NCBI RefSeq assembly: GCF_030848395.1
Contig: NZ_JAVDBT010000004.1
Location: forward strand, 226,596 to 290,595
Source: Pseudogemmobacter lacusdianii
GTDB lineage: Bacteria > Pseudomonadota > Alphaproteobacteria > Rhodobacterales > Rhodobacteraceae
Reading direction: 5' to 3'
DNA: 64,000 bases
Shown here: piece by piece, positions 36,471-45,648 of the stretch
Position numbering within the stretch: the first letter of the stretch is position 1
How the letters are laid out: each line of letters opens with the position of its first letter
Made by a program: the position numbers and the translations under genes
Notes under the pieces: generated by a model
Databases searched by the model: none
What the model saw: only the letters and a program-made list of their open reading frames with translations
Told to the model about the DNA's origin: nothing

Positions 36471-37306
36471 GACGCGTGATCTACCGCCTTGGCTGGCCCG
36501 GCACCATCGCTTTGCTATGTGTGATGGGTTTTATCTGCATGGCGCTTTTTGCGCCTTGGCTGGCCCCCTATCCCGCCCAAGGGGCAGGGGCACCAAATGT
36601 GGTGGCCAAACTTTCGCCGCCCTCGGCCGATTATTGGTTCGGCACCGACCATCTGGGCCGCGACGTGCTCAGCCGAGTGATCTATGCCACGCGGATTTCG
36701 CTGTCGAACGGCATCCTGATTGTTGGCTTTTCGCTGCTGATCGGTCTGCCGATTGGGCTGGCGGCGGGCTATTTCGGCGGCTGGGTGGATGAGGCGCTGA
36801 TGCGCGTCACTGATGTGTTTCTGGCCTTCCCGGCGCTGCTTCTGGCGGTGTTGATGGCGGCGGCTATGGGGCCGGGCTTTCTCAACAGTGTGATCGCCGT
36901 CGCGGTCACTTGGTGGCCTTGGTATGCAAGGCTGGCCCGCGCTGAAGGCATGGTGTTGCGTGGCCAACCCTATGTCGAGGCGGCGCGTCTGGCCGGGGTC
37001 TCGCATCCGCGCATCATCTTGCGCCACATTCTGCCCGCGACCGGACGGCCCTTGACGGTGCAGGCGGCCTTGGATGTCGGCCCCGCTCTTCTGACGGCAG
37101 CGGCTTTGTCCTTCCTGGGCTTGGGCGTGCTGCCTCCGGACGCCGATTGGGGCCAGATGGTCGATGCGGGACGCAAGTTCTTCCCGGCGCGCTGGTGGTA
37201 TTCGGTCGCGCCCGGATTGACGATCTTTCTTGTCGCACTCTCTTTCAGCGTGCTGGGCGATGCCTTGCGCGACCGCACGAAAGGGCCCTCCCGTGCCTCT
37301 GCTTGA
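36467..37306 (+). CDS. ABC peptide-type permease (DppC family)
   Basis: A 279-residue partner permease. Motifs: WFGTDHLGRDVLSRVIYATR, a DppC hallmark; LMRVTDVFLAFPALLLAVLM; the coupling loop YVEAARLAGVSHPRIILRHILP; and ALSFLGLGVLPPDADWGQM. ATG 36467 overlaps the upstream stop (ATGA); a longer in-frame start would lie inside the previous gene and gives non-homologous sequence. The next gene begins 14 bases before its stop. Confidence 0.95.
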   Translation: MRRVIYRLGWPGTIALLCVMGFICMALFAPWLAPYPAQGAGAPNVVAKLSPPSADYWFGTDHLGRDVLSRVIYATRISLSNGILIVGFSLLIGLPIGLAAGYFGGWVDEALMRVTDVFLAFPALLLAVLMAAAMGPGFLNSVIAVAVTWWPWYARLARAEGMVLRGQPYVEAARLAGVSHPRIILRHILPATGRPLTVQAALDVGPALLTAAALSFLGLGVLPPDADWGQMVDAGRKFFPARWWYSVAPGLTIFLVALSFSVLGDALRDRTKGPSRASA

Positions 37307-38147
37307 GATCCGTGGCCTGTCGATCACCATCCCAACGCCGAAAGGCGATGTCCGAGCCGTGCGGGCGGTCGATCTGAGCGTCGAACGTGGCGAGATCCAC
37401 GGCGTTATTGGCGAATCTGGTTCGGGCAAAACCATCACTGGCACCGCCATGTTGGGCCTTTTGCCGCAAGGCACCAAGGTCGAGGCGGAACGGTTCCATT
37501 TTGATGGCGAGGATTTGCGGCAGTCGGCAGATCGGCTGCGGGGCAATCGGATTGGATTGATCTCGCAAGATCCGGCGGCGGCTTTAAACCCGGTGCTGCG
37601 CATCTGGCGGCAGATGGATGATGTTCTGCGGCTGCACCGCAAAGCGCCACGCGCCGAACGTTGGGCCGAGGCGGTGGCGCTCTTGGCCTCGATCGGGCTC
37701 AATGATCCTGAAAAAGTGCTGCGCAGCTATCCGCATGAGCTTTCGGGCGGTATGTTGCAACGTGTTGTGATCGCTCAGGCTTTGGCGACGGGGGCGGATT
37801 TCCTCATTGCCGATGAGCCGACGACCGCTTTGGATGTGGCGGTTGCGATGCAGGTCTTGGAGCTTTTGCGCCAACTGGTGGCGACGCGTGGGCTGACGGT
37901 GCTGCTGATCACGCATGACATGGATGTCATCGCCGAGGTTTGCGACCGGGTGACGGTGCTTTACCACGGACGTTCGCTGGAAAATGGCCCGGCCGAGCAG
38001 GTTTTGCAGCGCCCAGAGCATCCCTACACGCGGGCCTTGCTGGCGGCCTTGCCCGATGCCGCCCCGCGCGGCGAAAGGCTCGCCACGGTCGAGGGGCTCT
38101 TCATCGACCCAGAGACGGGTGCGCTTTTGCAAGGGGACCAGCCATGA
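37293..38147 (+). CDS. ABC peptide-type ATPase (DppD family)
   Basis: A 284-residue ATPase. Walker A GESGSGKTITG, signature LSGGMLQRVV, Walker B FLIADEPTTALD, switch His in LLITHDMDVIAE. The C-terminal oligopeptide-transporter extension is short (RPEHPYTRALLAALPD). A GTG at 37293 is chosen: it begins PLLEIRGLSITIP, the usual start of the family, and AAAGGG lies before it. It overlaps the permease gene by 14 bases and the next ATPase by 4. Confidence 0.93.
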   Translation: MPLLEIRGLSITIPTPKGDVRAVRAVDLSVERGEIHGVIGESGSGKTITGTAMLGLLPQGTKVEAERFHFDGEDLRQSADRLRGNRIGLISQDPAAALNPVLRIWRQMDDVLRLHRKAPRAERWAEAVALLASIGLNDPEKVLRSYPHELSGGMLQRVVIAQALATGADFLIADEPTTALDVAVAMQVLELLRQLVATRGLTVLLITHDMDVIAEVCDRVTVLYHGRSLENGPAEQVLQRPEHPYTRALLAALPDAAPRGERLATVEGLFIDPETGALLQGDQP

Positions 38148-38962
38148 CCGGAACCCCCATGCTGGAGGTGCGCGATCTGGTGATCCGCTACCGCTCGGGC
38201 CTATTTGCGCCGCGCGCCAAACCGGCCGTCAATGGCGCAAGCTTCCAGCTGATGCCCGGCGAGACCTTGGGCATCGTGGGCGAAAGCGGCTCGGGTAAGA
38301 CCAGCCTTTTGCGGGCGATCTTGCGGCTTTTGCCGGTGGAAAGTGGCAGCATCGAGATGTCGGGCCAAGATTGGTTGGCGATCAAGGGCCGCAGCTTGCG
38401 CCAAGCCCGGCAGGCCATCGGTGTGGTGTCGCAAAACCCCTTTCTGTCGCTGAGCCCGCGGCTCAGCGTCCGAGAGATTTTGGCCGAGCCGTTGCAGGCC
38501 GCGGGCCAGAGCGCCGGTGCGGCGCTGAACGCGCGGATCGAGACCCTGCTGGGCGATTGCGGACTGCCTGCCAATTTCCGCGACCGCCGCGCGCGTGAGC
38601 TTTCCGGCGGACAAGCGCAACGGGTGGCGATTGCCCGCGCTTTGGCCTTGGAGCCGCAGCTTTTGGTGCTGGATGAACCGACCTCGGCGCTGGATGTCTC
38701 AGTTCAGGCGCAAATCCTGAACTTGCTCGCCGATCTCAAGCAGCAGCGCGGGCTGTCGATGCTGTTCGTCACACATAACCTGAAGGTCGTCGCCCATATC
38801 GCCGACCGCCTGATGGTGATGCGGCGCGGCGATGTGGTCGAGCTGGGCGCGACAGAAAGGATCGTCGCGGCCCCGGCGCAAGACTACACTCGGCAGCTGT
38901 TGTCCTTTGGCCTGAACGCGAAAACGCACTGGGCCAAAGGGCAGGGCGTTCAGGCGCGATAG
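38144..38962 (+). CDS. ABC peptide-type ATPase (DppF family)
   Basis: A 272-residue ATPase, second of the pair. Walker A GESGSGKTSLL, signature LSGGQAQRVAIA, Walker B LLVLDEPTSALD, switch His in LFVTHNLKVV. The C-terminal tail APAQDYTRQLLSFG is shorter than in the E. coli protein, with no clear Fe-S or zinc motif. Last gene of the Lrp-HyuA-DUF917-importer run; its 3' end overlaps the convergent aminotransferase by 13 bases. Confidence 0.93.
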   Translation: MTGTPMLEVRDLVIRYRSGLFAPRAKPAVNGASFQLMPGETLGIVGESGSGKTSLLRAILRLLPVESGSIEMSGQDWLAIKGRSLRQARQAIGVVSQNPFLSLSPRLSVREILAEPLQAAGQSAGAALNARIETLLGDCGLPANFRDRRARELSGGQAQRVAIARALALEPQLLVLDEPTSALDVSVQAQILNLLADLKQQRGLSMLFVTHNLKVVAHIADRLMVMRRGDVVELGATERIVAAPAQDYTRQLLSFGLNAKTHWAKGQGVQAR

Positions 38963-40164
38963 CGATCGACCATTGCCGTGATCCGCCGTACGGCGGCCAA
39001 GGCGGCACTGCGGTCTTGGCTGAAGTTGAGCCGTATGCTTTGGGCGGCATGCGGGCTAAACTCGGTTCCCGGCGTCACGCTGACCCCGGCTTGCAGGCGC
39101 AAAAGTTTGACGAAATCGCCCGGCGCGATGCGCAATTTCGGCAAGTGCGGGAAGAGGTAAGACCCCGCCTGCGGGCTGCGGACCAAGACGCCCTCGCAGC
39201 CAGCGAAGACCGCCAGTAGATCGTCGCGGATCGCTTGATGCTGGGCAATGCGGTCTTCCATCCAGCCGGGAGCCTCATCAAACCAGCTGCGCAGCACGGC
39301 TTGGCTGTAGCCCGGCGCGCGCAGCGAGACGATGGCTTGCAGCTTCTCCATCCGCGCGATCACCGAAGCCGCGCCAAAGGCGACGCCCAAGCGGTAGCCC
39401 GAAAGCGATTCCGTTTTTGACGGACCCATGATGGTCACGACCTTCTCAGGATCGATCGCCCCCGCGCGCAGATGGGTGTAATCCGCCCCTACATAACGCA
39501 GCCGCGAATAAAGCTGATCGACGATCACCGTGGCGCCGTATTGGGTGGCCAAAGCGGCGATCTGGGTGATTTCATCTGCTGAATAGACCACGCCGGCGGG
39601 GTTGTTGGGATTGGAGAAGAGAAAGACCTTCGCCCCGGCCTTTAAGGCCGCCTCAAGCTCGCCCAGATCAAGACCCGCGCCAGTTTTGGTTCCAAGATAA
39701 TCCATCTGCACCGGGATCATCTCGGCCTCAAGAAACTCAACCAATTTGCGATTGGCGAAGTAATCGGGCTGCACGATGGCCACTTTGTCGCCGCGCGTTA
39801 CCGTTGCGGCCAGGGCAAGGAAAAGCGCGCCTTGCGTGCCGGGGGTGATGATGAGCCCGTCCTTGGCATCGACCGGAGCCCCGGTGAAACGCGCCAAACG
39901 CGGCGCGATCATCTCACGAATGCCGATATCGCCGCGATATTCGGTATAGGCCTGCGCGCCGCCCATCTCGTATCCCGCGGAGAAGAGGTCAAAGCTGCCC
40001 GGCGTGGGCGGATGCGCATCAACATCGCCATGCGAGAAATCGACCGGGCGCCCCTCAAGTGGCCCGCCGATCATTTGCGCGGCCAGGCCGTCTGCACTTT
40101 GCCGCAGCTCTTGGCCGGGGGCGTTGTCGGTGGCCAGTCTTTGAAACTTCGCGTCAATCGACAA
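38950..40164 (-). CDS. Class I/II PLP-dependent aminotransferase
   Basis: A 404-residue fold-type I aminotransferase. The PLP lysine is in MGPSKTESLSGYRLG, SNPNNPAG is the conserved stretch, VIVDQLYSRL holds the Asp/Tyr pair, and SIRLNFSQ has the carboxylate-binding Arg. It resembles bacterial aspartate/aromatic or 2-aminoadipate-type enzymes. It is convergent and overlapping with the peptide importer, and divergent from a 2-hydroxyacid dehydrogenase; together the pair could convert an amino acid to a 2-oxo then 2-hydroxy acid. The substrate is unknown. Confidence 0.88.
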   Translation of the reverse strand: MSIDAKFQRLATDNAPGQELRQSADGLAAQMIGGPLEGRPVDFSHGDVDAHPPTPGSFDLFSAGYEMGGAQAYTEYRGDIGIREMIAPRLARFTGAPVDAKDGLIITPGTQGALFLALAATVTRGDKVAIVQPDYFANRKLVEFLEAEMIPVQMDYLGTKTGAGLDLGELEAALKAGAKVFLFSNPNNPAGVVYSADEITQIAALATQYGATVIVDQLYSRLRYVGADYTHLRAGAIDPEKVVTIMGPSKTESLSGYRLGVAFGAASVIARMEKLQAIVSLRAPGYSQAVLRSWFDEAPGWMEDRIAQHQAIRDDLLAVFAGCEGVLVRSPQAGSYLFPHLPKLRIAPGDFVKLLRLQAGVSVTPGTEFSPHAAQSIRLNFSQDRSAALAAVRRITAMVDRYRA

Positions 40165-40443
40165 GATGGAATTCCCTGTTTCTGGCTGACATGTGGTCGG
40201 TTTAGATGATTGATTTTGCTGGGATTTGCGCAGGTGCCGTCAGTTTGGTCGCTCTTGGAGAAAAAGTCATTCTCTTTCGTCAATCTCGGCGCGAAGCTTG
40301 GCGTCGATGATGGCGCGCCTTTGCGGGGGGGACGGCGGTGAACGTTTCAATCAACGCGCAGGTTTAGGGCTGGTTTTGCAGCCAAGATATGCGGCAAGCT
40401 GACAACATTGCAGCTATCGATTTCAGCGAAACTGGGGGGAAGC
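40165..40443. other. Divergent promoter region, aminotransferase / hydroxyacid dehydrogenase
   Basis: Nearly 280 bases without a gene, between two divergent starts. No regulator gene is adjacent and I saw no strong palindrome. Confidence 0.45.
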
Positions 40444-41379
40444 ATGAGTCATGTCCTTTGTCTGGGCGCCGTCCCCGATTGGCTGATCGCCGAGGTTAGG
40501 GCGGCTGGTCTCACCGTTCTCATCGACGATCCGCAAGGGCATGAGGCGCAAGTCACCGGCATCCTGCGCCGCTCGGGCGGGGTAAGTGCGGCGCTGATGG
40601 ACCGGTTTCCGGCGCTAGAGGTGATCTCAAGCCTTGGCGTTGGTTATGATATGATCGACACCGAGGCGGCGCGGGCGCGGGGCATTGCGGTGGGCCATAC
40701 GCCGGATGTGCTGAATGAAGAGGTGGCCGATCTGACGATGGCGCTTCTCTTGGCCACCTTGCGACAGATCCCGCAAGGCAATCGCTATCTTTTGGACGGC
40801 AAATGGCCGGGCGGGCAATTCCCGCTGACGCCCTCGCTGCAGGGGCGCACCATTGGCATGATTGGCATGGGCCGGATTGGCAGCTGCATCGCGCGACGCT
40901 TGGCAGGCTTCGATGTGCCGGTCGTCTACCACAGTCGCTCGCCCCGTGCGGACAGCCCGCTGCGTCATTATCCCGACCTGATGGAAATGGCGCGCGATGT
41001 TGATACTTTGATCGCCATTGTCCCCGGTGGCCCTGAAACCCGACATCTGATCGACCGCGCGCTTTTGCAGGCACTTGGCCCGCAAGGCGTGGTGATCAAT
41101 GTGGCGCGCGGCTCGGTCTTGGATGAGGAGGCTTTGATCGGGGCGCTGACCAAAGGCGAGATCTTGGCCGCAGGCTTGGATGTGTTTGAAAATGAGCCGA
41201 GCCCCGATCCGCGTCTGTTCAACCTGCCCAATTCTTTGGTCACGCCGCATCTTGGCTCGGGCACAGTGCCCACCCGCCATGCGATGTGGGAATTGGTGCG
41301 CGACAACCTTTTGCGCTGGTATCAGGGGGAAGTGATGCCCGCCGTGGTGCCGGGCTCGGTACGGCGCAGGCTGAGCTAA
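40444..41379 (+). CDS. D-2-hydroxyacid dehydrogenase (glyoxylate/hydroxypyruvate reductase type)
   Basis: A 311-residue NAD(P)-dependent dehydrogenase. Catalytic-domain features are SSLGVGYDMIDTEAARARG and VLNEEVADLTMALLL. The Rossmann motif is GMIGMGRIGSCIARRL, followed by HSRSPR, where the Arg suggests NADPH preference. The Arg of VINVARGSVLDEEAL, the Glu of LDVFENEP and the His of TPHLGSGT give the catalytic triad. GGGGGA lies close before ATG 40444; an in-frame ATG at 40408 is weaker. It reduces 2-oxo acids such as glyoxylate or hydroxypyruvate; the specific acid is unknown. Confidence 0.92.
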   Translation: MSHVLCLGAVPDWLIAEVRAAGLTVLIDDPQGHEAQVTGILRRSGGVSAALMDRFPALEVISSLGVGYDMIDTEAARARGIAVGHTPDVLNEEVADLTMALLLATLRQIPQGNRYLLDGKWPGGQFPLTPSLQGRTIGMIGMGRIGSCIARRLAGFDVPVVYHSRSPRADSPLRHYPDLMEMARDVDTLIAIVPGGPETRHLIDRALLQALGPQGVVINVARGSVLDEEALIGALTKGEILAAGLDVFENEPSPDPRLFNLPNSLVTPHLGSGTVPTRHAMWELVRDNLLRWYQGEVMPAVVPGSVRRRLS

Positions 41380-41400
41380 GCTGCACGGGGCAGAAATCGC

Positions 41401-41450
41401 GCAACCCATAGAGGGGCGCTTGGGTTGCCCCGCGCCAAAGCTGGCGCGGG
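41401..41450. terminator. Nested hairpins between convergent genes
   Basis: GCAACCC / GGGTTGC (41401-41407 and 41422-41428) is followed at once by CCCGCGCCA / TGGCGCGGG (41429-41450). No T-tract, but the position between two converging genes suits termination. Confidence 0.5.
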
Positions 41451-41479
41451 ACGGTGATGCGAAGGGCAGAGGCCCGAGT

Positions 41480-43462
41480 TTAGCCGCGCGGCACGCTGTC
41501 TTTGTGGCTGCTTTGGAAGACGGAAGTGTCGCCCTCCCAAGCCTCGGTGTGCTGCTCGATGTGCAGATGATCGGCGTCGCCCCACATCGAGGTGACAACG
41601 CGGGTTCGCACTTGCCAGTCGCCGCGGCCATAGGTGCGGTTCCAGGTGATATCGACCCGCGCGCTGGCCGGGTCGTCCTTGTGGATCGCATAGACCTTCT
41701 CGACCGCTTCCGAGGTCCGCACCCCATGCGTCAGATCCTCGGTCAAGGCGCCGGCACCATAGGTCGTGATCTTGGTCACGCCGGTGGTCATATCGGTCTC
41801 GATCCGCTTGAACTCTTCGCCTTCGCTGTGCTCTTTCTTCGGCAAAGCGGGCGCGGTGACGGGTTCGGGGAAGCTGGTCTCGTCGCCTTGCGCGGTCGGA
41901 CGCACCGGCAGATCCAGCCAGCCACCGCTGATCGTGGCGGTGACGGGAACAGCCTCGGGCCAGACCAGCGGCCAATAGCTGGTCGAGACGGCAATGCGCA
42001 GCCGGTGACCGGCGGGCAGCCGATAGGCGATCTGGTCCAGATCCAGCGAGACCTCATAAACCTCACCCGGCACCAGCGGCTCGGCCACTTCATGGCTGTT
42101 GCGGTGGCGCAGGTTCAGCATGCCATAAGAGATCATCGCCGAGGTGCCATCGGGCCGCAAGTCATTGAGACGAACGATGATTTGCCCGCGCGCCTGGTCC
42201 GAGGCCAGTCGCAGAGTGACGCGCGGCGCGCCAACGATATCGGTGATCTCGCTGGTCTCGGCGCTGTCGAAACAGGCCGACAAAGCGTCATCGGCGCGCT
42301 GGTCATCGGGCAATTCGCCCGGGCCAAAGCCGAAGGGGAAATACTCGCCGGTGCCCATGCCGACAGCGGTCGAGGGCACAGCCTTTTGGCTGAAAGCGCC
42401 GGCTGCTTCGGCGCCAAGCGTCTCAAAGCCCAAGGCCATGCGGCGATTGGCGATGCTGGGCGAGGGCCAGACCGCTTCGGTGATCCAGCGGCCGGGGCGG
42501 TGGGTGAAGCTTGTCTCGGGCTTCACGCTGTCCATCAGCCAAGCGGTGTATTGCGGATCTTTATCGGCGCCATTGTCGATGCCTTTCAGCCAGTGATCCC
42601 ACCAGCGCACGGCCTCTTGCAGAAAGCCGATCCGCGGGCCGGGCACGGCGAAATGCGGGTATTTGTGGTTCCAAGGGCCGACCACAGCGCGGACCGGAGC
42701 CTTCACATTGGCCGCAAGATGCGCGGGCGTGTTGCGATAGCCGTCATGCCAGCCGCCGATCGAATAGACCGCCGCGCTGATCGCGTCGTAATCTTCGCAG
42801 ACCGAGCCATGCTTCCAATAAGCGTCGCGCTGCGAATGCTCATGCCAAGTGCGGGCCAGGAACGGCGCCTCTTCCAGCCGGTTGAGCCAAATGTCGCGCC
42901 ACTTGTCGCCGACCAATTCGGGGTCCGGCGGCACCGAGAACCATGAGGCAGCGGTGGCAGCCCAAGAGATGTTCTCGCTGATTAGGCAGCCGCCCTTGTA
43001 GTGGATGTCATCGGCATAGCGGTCGGTCGTCGAGCAAAGCGAGATCACCGCTTTCAGCGCCGGAGCCTTGTTGTAGGCCGCTTGCAGGCAGTTGAACCCA
43101 CCCCATGAGATGCCCATCATGCCGACTTTGCCGGTGGACCAAGGCTGCTCGGCGAGCCAAGCGATGACCTCAAGCCCGTCCGACATCTCTTGGGCGGAAT
43201 ATTCGTCGTCGAAAAGCCCCTCGGATTCGCCGTTGCCGCGCTGGTCGACGCGCACGCAGGCATAGCCCTGTGCCGCCATCCAAGGATGGGTCAGCTGGTC
43301 GCGCGCCGCGGTTCCGTCGCGCTTGCGGTAGGGCAGATATTCCAAGACCACCGGCACAGGATTGGACGCCGCATCTTCGGGCATCCAGACCCGGGCAGAG
43401 AGCCGGGTCCCGTCGGCCATGACGATGGCCATGTCAGGGATTTCAACGATTTGCACAGTCAT
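41480..43462 (-). CDS. CocE/NonD family hydrolase (X-Pro dipeptidyl-peptidase type)
   Basis: A 660-residue alpha/beta hydrolase with a C-terminal jelly-roll domain, as in cocaine esterase and X-Pro dipeptidyl-peptidase S15. The N-terminal part has RDGTAARDQLTHPWMAAQGY and VRVDQRGNGESEG; the nucleophile Ser is in VGMMGISWGGFN; an Asp/His pair is expected in NGADKDPQYT and VVGPWNHKYPH. The last 200 residues carry LPAGHRLRIAVSTSYWP, a family signature. No signal peptide, so cytosolic. GGAGTTT lies before the ATG. It probably hydrolyses an ester, amide or dipeptide substrate; it is downstream in orientation of nothing, and a polyamine-type importer follows on the same strand. Confidence 0.9.
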   Translation of the reverse strand: MTVQIVEIPDMAIVMADGTRLSARVWMPEDAASNPVPVVLEYLPYRKRDGTAARDQLTHPWMAAQGYACVRVDQRGNGESEGLFDDEYSAQEMSDGLEVIAWLAEQPWSTGKVGMMGISWGGFNCLQAAYNKAPALKAVISLCSTTDRYADDIHYKGGCLISENISWAATAASWFSVPPDPELVGDKWRDIWLNRLEEAPFLARTWHEHSQRDAYWKHGSVCEDYDAISAAVYSIGGWHDGYRNTPAHLAANVKAPVRAVVGPWNHKYPHFAVPGPRIGFLQEAVRWWDHWLKGIDNGADKDPQYTAWLMDSVKPETSFTHRPGRWITEAVWPSPSIANRRMALGFETLGAEAAGAFSQKAVPSTAVGMGTGEYFPFGFGPGELPDDQRADDALSACFDSAETSEITDIVGAPRVTLRLASDQARGQIIVRLNDLRPDGTSAMISYGMLNLRHRNSHEVAEPLVPGEVYEVSLDLDQIAYRLPAGHRLRIAVSTSYWPLVWPEAVPVTATISGGWLDLPVRPTAQGDETSFPEPVTAPALPKKEHSEGEEFKRIETDMTTGVTKITTYGAGALTEDLTHGVRTSEAVEKVYAIHKDDPASARVDITWNRTYGRGDWQVRTRVVTSMWGDADHLHIEQHTEAWEGDTSVFQSSHKDSVPRG

Positions 43463-43642
43463 AGTCTAAACTCCAAGCGACTGCGCCGAGATAGGCCAGA
43501 CGCCCTTAGCTTGCCAATTGCGCGGCTTTGCTTGGATTTGCGCTATTTTGCGCGAAGGTGCTGAAAGGCGCGCAGTTTCGTCACCCTTGGCGCTGGGCGC
43601 GCAACGGTTTTTTTGCAGCCTGAGGAGAGGCGGTGCGCGCGC

Positions 43643-44431
43643 TTAGCGGTCCTTCGGTCTTTGCAACGCGGCGGCGAGACAAAGGAGTAGGGTCGAAGCC
43701 AAGATCAACAACACGGCAGCGGCAGCAATGGCGGGGCTGATCGACTCGCGTAGGCCTGAGAAGATCACGCGGGGCAGGGTGCGCTGCTCGGCGGTGGTCA
43801 GGTAGCTTGCAATCACCACCTCGTCGAAAGAGATGACGAAGGCGATGATCGCCCCCGCCAGAACGCCGGGGGCCACCAGCGGCAAGAGCACGCGCCGAAA
43901 GGCCGTTAAGGGCGGCGCACCCAGCGAGGCGGCGGCCCGCATCAGCCCAAGGTCAAAGCCGCGCAGGCTGGCGAGAATCGTGATCAGCACCACGGGGGCG
44001 GAGAGCCCGGCATGGGCCAAGATGAGCCCCAGCCGCGAGCCCAGAAGCCCGGCCGAGGCGTAAAAGCTGAACGAGGCCACGGCGAGGATCACGATCGGCA
44101 GCACCAAAGGTGTGGCGATGAGCGCCAGTGCGAACTGCCGTCCGGGGAATTTTCCCCAAGCCAGCGCCACCGCCGCCGGAGTGGCCAGCAGCACCGCCAG
44201 CAGGGTCGATCCAAGCCCGACGATCAGCGAATTGCCAAGCGCGTCAAGCCAGCGCGGATCGCTCAGCACCAGCTCATACCAGCGCCATGACCAGCCCGGT
44301 CCCGGCAGGGTAAGGTTGCTGCCCGAGGTCAGCGACATCGGCAGGATCACAAGGAGCGGGGCCAGCAAATAGGCCAGCACCAGCCCGGTCAGGATCCGCG
44401 CAATCCGGATGCGCCAAAATTCGGCCCGCAT
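43643..44431 (-). CDS. Polyamine-type ABC permease 2 of the ATPase-less set (PotC-like)
   Basis: A 262-residue permease with about six helices (ILTGLVLAYLLAPLLVILPMSL first). Coupling loop LMRAAASLGAPPLTAFRRVLLP and FVISFDEVVIASYL match PotC-type proteins. ATG 44431 overlaps the stop of the upstream permease (TGATG). It ends the three-gene set; no ATPase follows it before the CocE-type gene. Confidence 0.92.
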   Translation of the reverse strand: MRAEFWRIRIARILTGLVLAYLLAPLLVILPMSLTSGSNLTLPGPGWSWRWYELVLSDPRWLDALGNSLIVGLGSTLLAVLLATPAAVALAWGKFPGRQFALALIATPLVLPIVILAVASFSFYASAGLLGSRLGLILAHAGLSAPVVLITILASLRGFDLGLMRAAASLGAPPLTAFRRVLLPLVAPGVLAGAIIAFVISFDEVVIASYLTTAEQRTLPRVIFSGLRESISPAIAAAAVLLILASTLLLCLAAALQRPKDR

Positions 44432-45648
44432 CAACGCACCCGCCCTGTGGTTAAGCGGTGCAGCCCGGCGAGGAGGCCTGCTACCAAAGCCAGAATGACC
44501 AGAAGTTGCAGCGACAGCGCCGCCGCCAGCCCCCAGTTCAGCGTCTTATCGGTGTAGAAGACGATGAAACTGCTGAGCATTTGATCTTTCTCGCCACCGA
44601 TCAGCCGGGGCGTGATGTAATAGCCCAAGGCGAAGGTGAAGGTGAGGCCCGCGCCGGTCATCAGTCCCGGCCATAAAAGCGGCAGCTGCACCCGGCGCCA
44701 TGCCATCCACCAAGGCGCCCCCAGCGAGCGGGCCGCGCGCATCTGCTCGGGAGGGATGCGCTTCAGCACCGCCAGCACCGGCAGGATCATTAGCGGCAGA
44801 AGGACTTGCACCATGGTCACAATCAGGCTGCCACGGGTGTAGACCAGCCGCAAAGGCTCCGTCACTGCGCCAAGCCATTGCAGCGTGGCATTGACCGGCC
44901 CCTCGCCTTGCAAAAGGATGATCCAAGCGACCGTGCGCACCAAGAGCGAGGTCCAAAGCGGCAAGAGCACCATGGCCAGCAAGAGCGTGGCCATGCGGGG
45001 GCGGGCGGCGGTGATGACATGGGCGACCGGCAGGGCGAGAAGGGCGCAAATCGCGGTGACGCTGAGGCTGATGGCAAGGGTGCGCGCAAGGATGGTCAGG
45101 AAAAGCGCCTCTTCTGCGGGGAGGCGCTGGAGTTGCCCTTCAGGGCCGCGTTTCAGGTCCAGAGTGGTGAGGATGTAATAGCTGGTGAAGCGGCCAGTTT
45201 CATGCGCGATCACCGACCAAAGGGCAGGGTTATGCCAAGCTTTCCCTTGGTCTAGCACGTCTTCGCGGAGAGAAGCGCCTTGCAGATCGGCCGTGGCGGC
45301 CCATTTGGCGGTCTTGATCACCGTGCTGCGGCTGCCCGGCACGGCTTGATTGAGCCGCGCGGCAAGGGCGGCGGCTCGGCCTTCTTCTTGCGCTTTGGCC
45401 AGGTCGAAGATCAGGGCGGCAAAGGCAGGCTCGGGCGGCAGGCCTTGGGCTTGGCTCCAGCCGGAAAGGGCGGCGGCGGTTTGCGGAAAGCCCGCTTGCA
45501 GCTCGCGATTGTCGATGGCGCGGAAGAGGAACAAAGCCACCGGCACGACCACGGTGACCAGCACGAACATCACCAGCGGTGCCAGCATCAGCAGGTAAGG
45601 CACTTGCCCGCGCAGGGCGCTTGGCCGCAGGGGCTGCGGCGGTCGCAT
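44431..45648 (-). CDS. Polyamine-type ABC permease 1 of the ATPase-less set (PotB-like, with periplasmic insertion)
   Basis: A 405-residue permease. After helix one (PYLLMLAPLVMFVLVTVVVP) there is an insertion of about 130 residues, including LSGWSQAQGLPPEPAFAALI and LNQAVPGSRSTVIKTAKWA, then RTVAWIILLQGEGPVNATL and the coupling loop MRAARSLGAPWWMAWRRVQLP. The insertion resembles the one in the permease at 15430. ATG 45648 overlaps the binding-protein stop (TAATG); an in-frame TTG 15 bases upstream is less likely. Confidence 0.9.
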   Translation of the reverse strand: MRPPQPLRPSALRGQVPYLLMLAPLVMFVLVTVVVPVALFLFRAIDNRELQAGFPQTAAALSGWSQAQGLPPEPAFAALIFDLAKAQEEGRAAALAARLNQAVPGSRSTVIKTAKWAATADLQGASLREDVLDQGKAWHNPALWSVIAHETGRFTSYYILTTLDLKRGPEGQLQRLPAEEALFLTILARTLAISLSVTAICALLALPVAHVITAARPRMATLLLAMVLLPLWTSLLVRTVAWIILLQGEGPVNATLQWLGAVTEPLRLVYTRGSLIVTMVQVLLPLMILPVLAVLKRIPPEQMRAARSLGAPWWMAWRRVQLPLLWPGLMTGAGLTFTFALGYYITPRLIGGEKDQMLSSFIVFYTDKTLNWGLAAALSLQLLVILALVAGLLAGLHRLTTGRVR

